In this document: in pieces, positions 6,619-23,752 of the stretch
Position numbering within the stretch: position 1 is the stretch's first letter
Layout: the number at the start of each line of letters is the position of its first letter
NCBI GenBank assembly: GCA_963776465.1
Contig: CAVZMV010000002.1
Span: 1,426,001 to 1,490,000 of the forward strand
Source of the DNA: DASRHK01 sp963776465
GTDB taxonomy: Bacteria; Pseudomonadota; Gammaproteobacteria; Nevskiales; Nevskiaceae
Length of the DNA stretch: 64,000 bases
Direction: 5' to 3'
Notes under the pieces: model-generated
What the model was told of the DNA's origin: nothing
Database searches by the model: none
Seen by the model: the letters and a program-made list of their open reading frames with translations, nothing else
Position numbers and translations under genes: made by a program

Positions 6619-9086
6619 AGCTTCCCGACTATCCAGCACTCGCAGCGCTTCCCGTACTGCGAGCTGCGCTTGCCGACACCGGGTGTGCGGTGCTCGCAGC
6701 ACCACCGGGATCGGGCAAGACGACGACCGTGCCGCTGGCGCTGCTCGACGAACCTTGGCTTCGGGGCAAGAAGATCGTGATGCTGCAGCCGCGACGGATC
6801 GCGGCGCGTGCCTCCGCGGTGCGGATGGCGTTCCTGCTGGGCGAAGCCGTCGGCGAGCGTGTCGGCTACCAGATCCGCTTCGAGCGCCGCATCTCGAAGA
6901 GCACGCGCATCGAGGTCGTCACCGAGGGCTTGCTGGCGCGGCGCCTGCAATCCGATCCGGAGCTGCCGGGCGTGGGCCTGGTGATCTTCGACGAGTTCCA
7001 CGAGCGCAGCCTCGACGCGGATCTCGCGCTGGCGCTGACGCTCGACGCGCGCGCGAATCTCAATCCCGCGCTGCGCGTGCTGGTGATGTCGGCGACGCTC
7101 GACATCGCGCGCGTCACCAGGCTTCTGGGTGACGCGCCGCTCGCGGAAGCCGGGGGAAAGCTGTTCCCTGTCGAGATCAGGTACGCAAGCGTCGGCAGCG
7201 GGCTCAAGCATGGTCAGGCGGTGGCAAGCGGCGTCGCCAAGGCATTGCAGGAAACCACAGGCGACGTGCTGGCATTCCTCCCCGGCGGTCGCGAGATCCG
7301 CGATTGCGAGGCGGCGCTGCAATCGCGTGGCGGAGAGGCCGCGATCTTCCCGCTCTATGGCGATCTGCCATCGGAAGCGCAGGACGCGGCGCTGGCGCCG
7401 TCGCGCGACGGACGACGCAAGGTCATCCTGGCGACGAACATCGCGCAGACGAGCTTGACCGTCGAAGGCGTGACGGCGGTCGTCGACGGCGGCCTGGTCC
7501 GCGTCGCGCGGTTCGATCTCGGCGCCGGCGCCAATCGGCTGGAGACCGAGCGCGTTTCGCGCGCGTCAGCAGATCAGCGTGCCGGGCGCGCCGGCCGTCT
7601 TGCGCCTGGCGTTTGCTATCGGCTCTGGAGCCAGGACCAGCACGCGGCGCTGCCCGCGCACGACTCGGCGGAAATCCTCACCGCCGACCTGTCGCGCTTC
7701 GCGCTGGAGCTTGCGAGCTGGGGGGCGGCGGACGTAAATGGGCTTTCGTTCCTGGATTCACCGCCGCAGGCGCACTGGGCTTACGCGCGCGAGCTGCTGA
7801 CAGAGCTCGGAGCGCTGGACGGCGCGGGGCGCATAACGCCCCACGGTCGCGAGCTCGCGCGCCTGCCCGCGGCGCCGCGGCACGCGCACATGCTGTTGCT
7901 AGCCAAGCGTGCCGGCTCGGCCGGGCTCGCTGCGTGGGTCGCTGCCGTTCTGGAGGAATCGCAGGGCTCGGGCAGCGTGGATCTGGCAGCGCTTGTGCGC
8001 AGATACATCGCCGGCGAAGAGCGCGGCGGTCGCCGCGCCCGCGAAGCTGCCCGTCAGCTCGCGCGCATCGTCGATGCCGAAGCCGACGCGGTGCTCGACG
8101 AGACCGAGCTCGCGCGGATTGTTTCGTGGGCGTTTCCGGAGCGCATGGCGCGCCGTCGCAGCGGTCAGCGCGACGCACGCGAGATCAGCTACCTCTGCGA
8201 AGACGGTGGCGAAGCCAGGCTCGGGCAGGGCGGTCCGCTCAGTGCCGCGGAATGGCTGGCGATCGCGCACTGGGATCCGGGTCCGCCACGCAAGGTGCGG
8301 CTTGCGGTCTCGATCGACGAGAAGGATCTGCTGCGCGATCACGCGGATCGCATTTCGGAGCGCCGGGTCGTGCGCTGGGACGCGCAGACGGAGGCTGTGG
8401 TCGCGGAATCGCAGAAGTCCCTGGGTGCGATCGTTCTGCAGCGCCGTCCGCTGCGTGAAGTTGGAGAAGAGGGCATTGCGGCGATGCTCGACGGCATCCG
8501 CAGCCTGGGCCTGGACGCGCTCCCGTGGAACGACGCCGCGCGCCAGTACCAGGCGCGCGTCTCGTCGCTGCGCGCCTGGCGTCCGACCGAGGACTGGCCT
8601 GATTTGAGCGACGCCGCATTGCTGACATCACTGCCGGAATGGCTGGGGCCACACCTGTCCGGCGTCACGCGCCGCGATCACCTCGCCCGGCTGGACCTGC
8701 TGCCGATCCTCAACGCCCGCCTCGACTACGTGACGCAGCAGAAGGTGTCGCGGCTGGCGCCGACGCACGTTGGCGTCCCCAGTGGCTCGCGCATCGCCCT
8801 GGAATATTTTCCGGACGGCAAGCCGCCGGCGCTGCACGTGAAATTGCAGGAGATGTTCGGATGCACGGACACGCCGACCGTCAACGAGGGCCGCACCAAG
8901 GTGGTCGTGCACTTGCTGTCGCCGGCGCAGCGTCCGCTTGCAGTGACCCAGGACCTTGCGGGTTTCTGGGTCCGGACCTATCCGGAGGTGAAAAAGGAGA
9001 TGAAGGGGCGCTATCCGCGCCATCCCTGGCCCGACGATCCGCTCAGCGCCCCGCCCACCCGTCGCGCCAAGCGACGCGGCGAATAA
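6615..9086 (+). CDS. hrpB: ATP-dependent RNA helicase HrpB
   Basis: This 823-residue DEAH/RHA-type helicase shows Walker A APPGSGKTTTVPLALL near residue 30, QPRRIAARA (motif Ia), DEFHERSLD (motif II, the DEFH form usual for HrpB), MSATLD (motif III) and DQRAGRAGRLAPG (motif VI). A helicase-associated region and the HrpB-specific C-terminal domain follow; length agrees with E. coli HrpB (about 810-820). It is thought to act on RNA in the cytosol, with no firm target known. The start at 6615 follows two coupled mini-ORFs and there is no obvious own ribosome-binding site. It ends 12 bases before the -35 element of the tRNA-Tyr promoter. Confidence 0.95.
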   Translation: MKLPDYPALAALPVLRAALADTGCAVLAAPPGSGKTTTVPLALLDEPWLRGKKIVMLQPRRIAARASAVRMAFLLGEAVGERVGYQIRFERRISKSTRIEVVTEGLLARRLQSDPELPGVGLVIFDEFHERSLDADLALALTLDARANLNPALRVLVMSATLDIARVTRLLGDAPLAEAGGKLFPVEIRYASVGSGLKHGQAVASGVAKALQETTGDVLAFLPGGREIRDCEAALQSRGGEAAIFPLYGDLPSEAQDAALAPSRDGRRKVILATNIAQTSLTVEGVTAVVDGGLVRVARFDLGAGANRLETERVSRASADQRAGRAGRLAPGVCYRLWSQDQHAALPAHDSAEILTADLSRFALELASWGAADVNGLSFLDSPPQAHWAYARELLTELGALDGAGRITPHGRELARLPAAPRHAHMLLLAKRAGSAGLAAWVAAVLEESQGSGSVDLAALVRRYIAGEERGGRRAREAARQLARIVDAEADAVLDETELARIVSWAFPERMARRRSGQRDAREISYLCEDGGEARLGQGGPLSAAEWLAIAHWDPGPPRKVRLAVSIDEKDLLRDHADRISERRVVRWDAQTEAVVAESQKSLGAIVLQRRPLREVGEEGIAAMLDGIRSLGLDALPWNDAARQYQARVSSLRAWRPTEDWPDLSDAALLTSLPEWLGPHLSGVTRRDHLARLDLLPILNARLDYVTQQKVSRLAPTHVGVPSGSRIALEYFPDGKPPALHVKLQEMFGCTDTPTVNEGRTKVVVHLLSPAQRPLAVTQDLAGFWVRTYPEVKKEMKGRYPRHPWPDDPLSAPPTRRAKRRGE

Positions 9087-9098
9087 CGCAGCTTTTTC

Positions 9099-9127
9099 TT
9101 GACGCTGCGCAGGCCGACGACCAGAAT
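9099..9127 (+). promoter_or_regulatory. Promoter of the tRNA-Tyr/Gly/Thr-tuf unit
   Basis: TTGACG (9099-9104) and CAGAAT (9122-9127) are separated by 17 bases, followed by a GC-rich discriminator ACGCGGCTCC. The latter resembles the discriminators at 10756 and 38824, as expected for stable RNA and ribosomal promoters under stringent control. It lies 39 bases before the mature tRNA-Tyr. Confidence 0.6.
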
Positions 9128-9165
9128 ACGCGGCTCCTTTTTTGGCGTTGGCTGAAGAGGGATCT

Positions 9166-9251
9166 GGAGGGATACTCAAGCGGCCAACGAGGGCAGACTG
9201 TAAATCTGCTGGCTTATGCCTACGAAGGTTCGAATCCTTCTCCCTCCACCA
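9166..9251 (+). tRNA. tRNA-Tyr (GUA)
   Basis: This is an 86-base class II tRNA. Acceptor arms GGAGGGA (9166-9172) and TCCCTCC (9241-9247) pair perfectly and are followed by encoded ACCA. The anticodon GTA is at 9200-9202 in loop CTGTAAA, with a long variable arm and the T loop TTCGAAT. It is the first of three tRNAs before tuf, matching the tyrU-glyT-thrT-tufB order of E. coli. Confidence 0.97.
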
Positions 9252-9282
9252 AAATTTACAGGTACGGATTCGAGATGAGTGG

Positions 9283-9356
9283 GCGGGAGTAGTTCAATGG
9301 TAGAACTCCAGCCTTCCAAGCTGGTAGTGCGGGTTCGATTCCCGTCTCCCGCTCCA
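9283..9356 (+). tRNA. tRNA-Gly (UCC)
   Basis: This is a 74-base cloverleaf with acceptor GCGGGAG (9283-9289)/CTCCCGC (9346-9352), discriminator T and encoded CCA. The anticodon loop CTTCCAA sits between CCAGC and GCTGG, with anticodon TCC at 9315-9317. It lies 31 bases after tRNA-Tyr. Confidence 0.97.
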
Positions 9357-9363
9357 GAACATG

Positions 9364-9386
9364 TCCCCGCGAAGGCGGGGATCCAG
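9364..9386. repeat. REP-like palindrome between tRNA-Gly and tRNA-Thr
   Basis: TCCCCGC (9364-9370) and GCGGGGA (9375-9381) form a hairpin with loop GAAG, followed by TCCAG. The string resembles the abundant CCCGCGAAGGCGGG repeat recalled from xanthomonads and relatives; that match is from memory. It lies in the spacer between two tRNAs, so it would be part of the primary transcript and removed by processing. Confidence 0.55.
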
Positions 9387-9399
9387 TTTTAGAAAATTT

Positions 9400-9475
9400 G
9401 CCCACCTAGCTCAGTCGGTAGAGCACACCCTTGGTAAGGGTGAGGTCATCGGTTCGATTCCGATGGTGGGCACCA
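9400..9475 (+). tRNA. tRNA-Thr (GGU)
   Basis: This is a 76-base cloverleaf with acceptor GCCCACC (9400-9406)/GGTGGGC (9465-9471), discriminator A and encoded CCA. The anticodon stem is CACCC/GGGTG with loop TTGGTAA and anticodon GGT at 9433-9435. The tuf gene begins 45 bases downstream, as in thrT-tufB. Confidence 0.97.
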
Positions 9476-9520
9476 GATTTGAGATGTTCCATAGACACAG
9501 CCGGACGGAGAACCGAGCAC

Positions 9521-10714
<1,194 letters not shown>

Positions 10715-10726
10715 CCCGCGCAGGCA

Positions 10727-10755
10727 TTTACCAAATCGGCCGGGCCGCGTATACT
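10727..10755 (+). promoter_or_regulatory. Promoter of tRNA-Trp-secE-nusG
   Basis: TTTACC (10727-10732), a 17-base spacer and TATACT (10750-10755) form a good sigma-70 promoter 13 bases after the tuf stop. The discriminator GCGCGGCT that follows is identical to the one in the rpsM promoter at 38818; together with the -10 this makes a 14-base identity. Confidence 0.7.
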
Positions 10756-10787
10756 GCGCGGCTCCATTTTTGACGCGCGGCCGCCCC

Positions 10788-10863
10788 AGGGGCGTAGCTC
10801 AATTGGTAGAGCGTCGGTCTCCAAAACCGAAGGCTGGGGGTTCGAGACCCTCCGCCCCTGCCA
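10788..10863 (+). tRNA. tRNA-Trp (CCA)
   Basis: This is a 76-base cloverleaf with acceptor AGGGGCG (10788-10794)/CGCCCCT (10853-10859), discriminator G and encoded CCA. The anticodon stem is TCGGT/ACCGA with loop CTCCAAA and anticodon CCA at 10821-10823. A tRNA-Trp ahead of secE-nusG is common in gammaproteobacteria. Confidence 0.97.
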
Positions 10864-10905
10864 ACTGACCGCCTCGGCACCTGCGCGCCGGATTGTTTGA
10901 CTCGA

Positions 10906-11298
10906 ATGAATTCTCAGACCGAAGAACTCTCAGGCGGTGGTCCCAGCGCTCGCGACACCGCCCTCCTGGTGTTGGCCGTCGCCGTGCTGCTGGGCGGGAT
11001 GTTCGCCTTCTACTACTTCAACCCGCAGTACAACGTGCTCATCCGCACGCTAATGCTGCTGGGCGCCACGATCGCGGCAATCGTCCTGGCCGCGCAGACG
11101 GTGCAGGGCAAGACGATGTGGAGCTACGTGCAGGGTTCCCGCACCGAGCTGCGCAAGGTCGTCTGGCCCACGCGGCAAGAGAGCGTGCAGACCACGCTGA
11201 TGATCGCGGTCGTGGTCATCGTTTTCGCGTTCTTCCTCGCCGGGGTCGACTGGGCCCTCAATTACGGCGTGCACAAGCTGCTCGGTACGAAGAGTTAA
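10906..11298 (+). CDS. secE: Preprotein translocase subunit SecE
   Basis: This 130-residue inner-membrane protein has three predicted helices (about 19-37, 45-62 and 97-117), as in the E. coli form. The conserved amphipathic segment and SecE signature TELRKVVWPTRQE lie just before the last helix. SecE clamps the SecY channel. ATG 10906 is preferred over an in-frame TTG at 10897, though no strong ribosome-binding site is visible for either. The stop codon is directly followed by the nusG start, so the two are translationally coupled. Confidence 0.95.
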   Translation: MNSQTEELSGGGPSARDTALLVLAVAVLLGGMFAFYYFNPQYNVLIRTLMLLGATIAAIVLAAQTVQGKTMWSYVQGSRTELRKVVWPTRQESVQTTLMIAVVVIVFAFFLAGVDWALNYGVHKLLGTKS

Positions 11299-11847
11299 AT
11301 GGAGAACGCGACGGTGGCCAAGCGTTGGTATGTCGTGCATGCGTACTCGCAGTACGAGAACAACGTCAAGAAGGCGTTGACCGAGCGCATCGCCCGCGCC
11401 GGCCTGCAGGACATGTTCGGCGACATCCTGGTGCCGACCGAGGAAGTCATGGAGATCCGCGACGGCCAGAAGCGGATGACGGAGCGCAAGTTCTTCCCCG
11501 GCTATGTGCTGGTGCAGATGGAGATGAACGAGGACACCTGGCACCTCGTGAAGTCGACGCCGAAAGTCATGGGCTTCATCGGCGGCACGCCCGACAAGCC
11601 GGCGCCGATCACGGACAAGGAAGCCGAGAAGATCCTGAATCGCGTCACCGAGTCGGTGGAGAAGCCCAAGCCCAAGACGCTCTACGAGCCGGGCGAGAGC
11701 GTGCGCGTCACCGACGGTCCGTTCGCGGATTTCTCGGGCGTGGTGGAAGAGGTCAATTACGACAAGAATCGCCTGCGGGTCGCGGTTCTGATCTTCGGGC
11801 GCTCGACGCCCGTCGAGCTGGAGTTTTCACAGGTCGAGAAGGCCTGA
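11299..11847 (+). CDS. nusG: Transcription termination/antitermination protein NusG
   Basis: This 182-residue protein has the NusG N-terminal domain (RWYVVHAYSQYEN near the start, FFPGYVLVQM in the RNAP-contacting part) and a C-terminal KOW domain (GESVRVTDGPFADFSG). NusG binds the beta-prime clamp helices, and its KOW domain contacts Rho or S10. Length matches E. coli (181). It begins on the base after the secE stop. A REP palindrome follows ten bases after its stop. Confidence 0.97.
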   Translation: MENATVAKRWYVVHAYSQYENNVKKALTERIARAGLQDMFGDILVPTEEVMEIRDGQKRMTERKFFPGYVLVQMEMNEDTWHLVKSTPKVMGFIGGTPDKPAPITDKEAEKILNRVTESVEKPKPKTLYEPGESVRVTDGPFADFSGVVEEVNYDKNRLRVAVLIFGRSTPVELEFSQVEKA

Positions 11848-11856
11848 CGTTTTTTT

Positions 11857-11880
11857 GTAGGAGGGGCTGTTAGCCCCGAC
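11857..11880. repeat. REP palindrome inside the beta operon (copy 1)
   Basis: The 24 bases begin GTAGGAGGGGCT and end AGCCCCGAC; the core GGGGCT-GTT-AGCCCC folds as a hairpin. The identical 24 bases recur at 18562-18585. A run of seven T precedes this copy. Such GTAGGAG-type palindromes are typical REP sequences of pseudomonads and xanthomonads, normally spread by a RAYT transposase; none is in the window. Confidence 0.75.
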
Positions 11881-11930
11881 ATTTGTTTCACGGGGAGCCG
11901 AAAGGCGTTCGCACCCACCAAGGAGTAAAC

Positions 11931-12362
11931 ATGGCTAAGAAAGTACAGGCCTACGTCAAGCTGCAGATCCCTGCAGGCAAGGCCAATCCCTCACCTCCGG
12001 TCGGCCCCGCGCTCGGCCAGCAGGGCGTCAACATCATGGCGTTCTGCAAGGAGTTCAACGCTGCCACGCAGAAGCTCGAGCCCGGCATGCCCACGCCCGT
12101 GGTCATCACCGTGTACTCGGATCGCTCGTTCACGTTCATCACCAAGACGCCGCCCGCGACGGTGCTGATCAAGAAGGCCGCCGGCATCGAGTCCGGCAGC
12201 CCGACGCCGCACACCAAGAAGGTCGGCAAGATCACGCGCAAGCAGGCCGAGGAAATTGCCAAGATCAAGATGCCGGACCTCAACGCCGGCGACATGGACG
12301 CCGCGATCCGCCTGATCGCCGGTTCTGCCCGCAGCATGGGCATCGACGTGGTGGAGAAATAA
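11931..12362 (+). CDS. rplK: 50S ribosomal protein L11
   Basis: This 143-residue protein matches L11. The N-terminal domain has PAGKANPSPPVGPALGQQGV (about 20-40), the thiostrepton/GTPase-centre contact region. The C-terminal rRNA-binding domain ends SARSMGIDVVEK. It binds the 23S rRNA GTPase centre. AAGGAG at 11920-11925 fixes the start at 11931. It lies four bases before rplA, the classic L11 operon in which L1 represses translation. Confidence 0.97.
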   Translation: MAKKVQAYVKLQIPAGKANPSPPVGPALGQQGVNIMAFCKEFNAATQKLEPGMPTPVVITVYSDRSFTFITKTPPATVLIKKAAGIESGSPTPHTKKVGKITRKQAEEIAKIKMPDLNAGDMDAAIRLIAGSARSMGIDVVEK

Positions 12363-12365
12363 GCC

Positions 12366-13076
12366 ATGGCCACCGCCAAGAAGAAGGAAGGCACCAAGCG
12401 CGAGCAGCTGTTCGCCGGCAAGATCGAGGAAGGCAAGACCTATCCGCTCGACCAGGCCGTGCAGATCCTCAAGGACTGCGCGACCGCCAAGTTCAAGGAA
12501 TCGGTCGACATCAGCGTCAATCTCGGCATCGACGCCAAGAAGTCCGACCAGAACGTGCGCGGCTCCACCGTGCTGCCGCACGGCAACGGCAAGAACGTGA
12601 AAGTCGCCGTGTTCGCGCAGGGTGCCAAGGCTGAGGAAGCCAAGGCCGCCGGCGCCGACGCGGTCGGCATGCAGGACCTCGCCGACAAGATGAAGGCTGG
12701 CGAGCTCAACTACCAGGTCGTCATCGCCGAGCCCGCAGCGATGCGTGTGGTCGGAACGCTCGGCCAGGTGCTCGGCCCGCGCGGCCTGATGCCCAACCCC
12801 AAGACCGGCACGGTCACGCCCGACATCGCCGGCGCGGTGAAGAACGCCAAGGCCGGTATGGCCAAGTTCCGCACGGACAAGGCGGGCATCGTCCATTGCT
12901 CGATCGGCGCGGCGGATTTCGCAGCCGACAAGATCAAGGACAACCTGATCGCGGTGATGCGCGACATCCGCAAGCATCGCCCCGCGTCGTCCAAAGGCGT
13001 CTTCATCAAGAAGCTGACCTTGTCGACGACCATGGGTCCCGGCATCCACGTGGATGTGGGCTCGCTGCCGGAATGA
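12366..13076 (+). CDS. rplA: 50S ribosomal protein L1
   Basis: At 236 residues this matches the family (234 in E. coli). The signature region GPRGLMPNPKTGTVTPD lies at about 138-154, and VDISVNLGIDAKKSDQNVRG near the N-terminus. L1 forms the mobile L1 stalk that moves E-site tRNA, and in many bacteria represses rplKA translation. It is followed by the L10 leader region. Confidence 0.97.
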   Translation: MATAKKKEGTKREQLFAGKIEEGKTYPLDQAVQILKDCATAKFKESVDISVNLGIDAKKSDQNVRGSTVLPHGNGKNVKVAVFAQGAKAEEAKAAGADAVGMQDLADKMKAGELNYQVVIAEPAAMRVVGTLGQVLGPRGLMPNPKTGTVTPDIAGAVKNAKAGMAKFRTDKAGIVHCSIGAADFAADKIKDNLIAVMRDIRKHRPASSKGVFIKKLTLSTTMGPGIHVDVGSLPE

Positions 13077-13084
13077 TTTCGTAA

Positions 13085-13280
13085 CGATTTTTGATGTGCG
13101 GTGAAAAGCCGCTCGTCGGAGACCGTAGGTGGAGAAGGAGCAGTTGGCCGACTTCTTAATTTCCTACGCAGACGGTGCAACCAGACGCTTCTAGCAGACG
13201 GACACCGTGGTAGTTGGAGGACGAAGCCCGAAAGGGCGTAAGTCCAGTTCGTCAACAGAAGCACCAGGAGCAGAGCTCTT
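13085..13280 (+). ncRNA. Ribosomal protein L10 leader (rplJL autoregulation)
   Basis: The 204 bases between rplA and rplJ are non-coding and rich in complementary segments, for example CGAAGCCCGAAAGGGCGTAA near 13222-13241. They occupy the position of the L10 leader, to which the L10-(L7/L12) complex binds to repress rplJL translation in gammaproteobacteria. A GGAG lies near 13268. The assignment rests on position, length and visible hairpins; boundaries are approximate. Confidence 0.65.
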
Positions 13281-13811
13281 ATGGCACTCAGGCTGCAAGA
13301 CAAGAAAGCCCTGGTTGCGGAAGTGAATGAAGTCGCTGCGCGCGCGCTTTCGGCGGTTGCCGCCGAAAACCGCGGCCTGACGGCTGGCAAGTTCGACGAG
13401 CTGCGTGCGAAGGCCCGGAAGCAAGGGATCTACCTGCACGTGGTGAAGAACACGCTGGCGTCCAGGGCAGTGGAAGGCACGGAGTTCGAGTGCCTGAAGC
13501 CCGCGCTGATCGGTCCGATCGTTCTCGGTTTCTCTCTGGAGGATCCGGGTTCGGTGGGGCGCGTGATCAAGGACTTTGCGAAGGACAACGACAAGCTGGT
13601 CGTCAAGGCCGTCGCGGTCGGAGGCACGCTGTATGGCGCCAAGGACATCGAGCGGCTGGCCTCATTGCCCACCAAGGAGCAGGGGATTTCCATGCTCATG
13701 GGCGTGATGAAGGCGCCGATCAGCAAGTTCGTCCGCACGCTGGCCGAGCCGACTGCGAAGTTCGTGCGCACCGTCAAGGCGGTCGCCGACAAGCAGCAGC
13801 CCGCCGCGTAA
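13281..13811 (+). CDS. rplJ: 50S ribosomal protein L10
   Basis: This 176-residue protein anchors L7/L12 dimers on the ribosomal stalk. It has the typical LRAKARKQGIYLHVVKNTLASR stretch (about 40-61) within the rRNA-binding domain and a C-terminal helix for L12 binding. It is about ten residues longer than E. coli L10. It lies behind its leader and 58 bases before rplL. Confidence 0.96.
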   Translation: MALRLQDKKALVAEVNEVAARALSAVAAENRGLTAGKFDELRAKARKQGIYLHVVKNTLASRAVEGTEFECLKPALIGPIVLGFSLEDPGSVGRVIKDFAKDNDKLVVKAVAVGGTLYGAKDIERLASLPTKEQGISMLMGVMKAPISKFVRTLAEPTAKFVRTVKAVADKQQPAA

Positions 13812-13869
13812 GCACATTCATTTTCCAATCAAGCTTTTCACCACACTTTAGTTTTCAGGAGCGATTGAA

Positions 13870-14250
13870 ATGGCAACCAAAGAAGAGATTCTTGATTCCA
13901 TCTCGAAAATGTCCGTGATGGACGTCGTCGAGCTGGTCAAGATGATGGAAGACAAGTTCGGCGTGACCGCTGCGGCGCCTATGGCTGCCGCTGGCCCGGC
14001 TGCTGGTGGCGCTGCTGCCGCCAAGGTCGAGGAGAAGACCGAGTTCACCGTCGTCATGACGGCGGTCGATCCGGCCAAGAAGGTCAACGTCATCAAGGTC
14101 GTGCGCGAGATCACCGGTCTGGGGCTGAAGGAAGCCAAGGACCTGGTCGAAGGCGCGCCGCAGACCGTGAAGGATAGCGTGGCCAAGGCCGACGCCGAAG
14201 CGATGAAGAAGAAGCTGGAAGAGGGCGGCGCCAAGGTCGAGCTGAAGTAG
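13870..14250 (+). CDS. rplL: 50S ribosomal protein L7/L12
   Basis: This 126-residue protein has the N-terminal dimerisation helices, an Ala/Gly/Pro-rich hinge (PMAAAGPAAGGAAAAK, about 38-53) and the conserved C-terminal domain (VIKVVREITGLGLKEAKDLV) that recruits translational GTPases. It is slightly longer than E. coli L7/L12 (121) because of the hinge. GGAG lies close upstream of the start. Confidence 0.97.
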   Translation: MATKEEILDSISKMSVMDVVELVKMMEDKFGVTAAAPMAAAGPAAGGAAAAKVEEKTEFTVVMTAVDPAKKVNVIKVVREITGLGLKEAKDLVEGAPQTVKDSVAKADAEAMKKKLEEGGAKVELK

Positions 14251-14286
14251 GCCTTGCGACTCTTTCGTTGCGCTTGAAGACGAAGG

Positions 14287-14311
14287 CTGGGGGGACTTCG
14301 AGTCCCCCCGG
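14287..14311 (+). terminator. Attenuator-like hairpin between rplL and rpoB
   Basis: GGGGGGACT (14289-14297) pairs with AGTCCCCCC (14301-14309) around a three-base loop. No T-run follows, so it is more likely a partial attenuator or an RNase III processing site, as known between rplL and rpoB in E. coli. It would set the lower level of rpoBC relative to rplJL. Confidence 0.55.
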
Positions 14312-14383
14312 CCTGTCGTCGTTTGCTGGTCCGTAGTCAGTCGGTATCTGCAGCACCCGAATTTTTTTAACGAGGTTTTACTA

Positions 14384-18561
<4,178 letters not shown>

Positions 18562-18565
<4 letters not shown>

Positions 18566-18611
18566 GAGGGGCTGTTAGCCCCGACAAAATCGCGCCAACG
18601 GCCCCTCCTAC
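18562..18611. repeat. Inverted REP pair (REPIN-like) between rpoB and rpoC
   Basis: 18562-18585 repeats exactly the 24-base palindrome found at 11857. A second, inverted and diverged copy ends at 18611: GCCCCTCCTAC at 18601-18611 is the complement of the first eleven bases. The pair can fold into one long hairpin. It overlaps the rpoB stop codon and sits upstream of the rpoC ribosome-binding site, so it could affect rpoB/rpoC stoichiometry. Confidence 0.7.
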
Positions 18612-18633
18612 AAAAGATTTACGGAGATTCAAA

Positions 18634-22875
<4,242 letters not shown>

Positions 22876-22891
22876 TCTTGTAGATGTCTAG

Positions 22892-22919
22892 AAAAGCCCC
22901 GGCTCGCCGGGGCTTTTTT
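22892..22919 (+). terminator. Intrinsic terminator after rpoC
   Basis: AAAAGCCCCGGC (22892-22903) pairs with GCCGGGGCTTTT (22906-22917) around a two-base loop and runs into six T. It lies 16 bases after the rpoC stop and ends the beta operon. Confidence 0.93.
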
Positions 22920-22994
22920 ATTTGGTCTACGATTATCTCGCTGCTGTCCTAATCAGACCCACATGGAAGTGGGCGCTAACCGGGGGGTTATCCA

Positions 22995-23579
22995 ATGCGT
23001 ATCAAGTCTGCGTTCGGCGCGCTGCTGTGCGCCGGGTGTGTCACTTCGTCGGCCTTCGCGGGCCAGGTCTTCGATCCCGACTTCGTCCCTGCGTTGCGGA
23101 TCGGGCTCTCGTTCGGCGGTCCGGATGCGCACTCGCTGCCGTTCGAGCTGGCGCTGCAGATGCAGGACCGGGCGGTCATCACCCAGAAGGTCATCGAAAC
23201 GGGGGGACAGGAGCGGATCGAATTCCGTCCCCTGTCGCTAGACATGATCAAGCTGACCGGGAGCCGGACCAGCATCCGATCGGCCTATGTTTTCAGCAGC
23301 CCCGACCTGTTGGCGGGCGACAACGCCCTGAATGCCGACGGGGCGAGCAAGGGGAGCTCCAACTGGGTCTGGTGGACCGTTGGCGGGGTAGCCGCGGCTG
23401 CGGCGACGGTTCTAGTGGCAGGCGGCGGGGGCAACGAGATCACGGTCAACGGCAACCCGGACAGCGGTGGCGGCGATCCGGGAGATCAGCCGCAAGGCTG
23501 CGACGTGATCGGCGGGAATATCACCATCCCCGACGACATCAGCCCTACGGTTCTGGATGGGCCAGGCTGCCCGCCCTAG
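22995..23579 (+). CDS. Orphan secreted/membrane-anchored protein between rpoC and rpsL
   Basis: The family of this 194-residue protein is not recognised. It begins with a signal peptide (MRIKSAFGALLCAGCVTSSA, likely cleaved after AFA at 22). A moderately hydrophilic region (23-120) follows, then a hydrophobic stretch WVWWTVGGVAAAAATVLVAG (124-143) that could span the membrane, and a Gly/Asp/Pro-rich tail with Cys169 and Cys192, which could form a disulfide. GGGGGGTTA gives a ribosome-binding site. It is bounded on both sides by intrinsic terminators (22892 and 23598), so it is a single-gene unit placed exactly between the beta and str operons. Its signal peptide and composition argue against being a spurious frame. 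Confidence 0.7.
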   Translation: MRIKSAFGALLCAGCVTSSAFAGQVFDPDFVPALRIGLSFGGPDAHSLPFELALQMQDRAVITQKVIETGGQERIEFRPLSLDMIKLTGSRTSIRSAYVFSSPDLLAGDNALNADGASKGSSNWVWWTVGGVAAAAATVLVAGGGGNEITVNGNPDSGGGDPGDQPQGCDVIGGNITIPDDISPTVLDGPGCPP

Positions 23580-23597
23580 TCGCGGGAGAGCGTTGCC

Positions 23598-23628
23598 AAA
23601 AAGCCCAGACGCGAACGGGGCTTTTTTT
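23598..23628 (+). terminator. Intrinsic terminator after the orphan gene
   Basis: AAAAAGCCC (23598-23606) pairs with GGGCTTTTT (23618-23626), with a loop of about ten bases and a run of seven T. It ends the orphan gene's transcript 18 bases after its stop codon. Confidence 0.85.
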
Positions 23629-23653
23629 ACCCTCGGACGACCCTCAAAATCCG

Positions 23654-23682
23654 TTGACATAACAAGAGGGCCCGCCCATAAT
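23654..23682 (+). promoter_or_regulatory. str operon promoter
   Basis: TTGACA (23654-23659), a 17-base spacer and CATAAT (23677-23682) match 11 of 12 sigma-70 consensus bases, followed by a GC-rich discriminator GCGCGCCC. It lies 71 bases before the rpsL start. Confidence 0.85.
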
Positions 23683-23752
23683 GCGCGCCCTTCCAAGACG
23701 GGTCTGCCATCCGGCGGGCCCGTCGTTCTTTCAAAACCCGGGAAGTTACATC

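Noticed and set aside
23681..23752. An N-terminal extension of S12 from ATG 23681
   Set aside because: That codon lies over the promoter -10 and the added residues do not resemble S12; GTG 23753 fits the family start.
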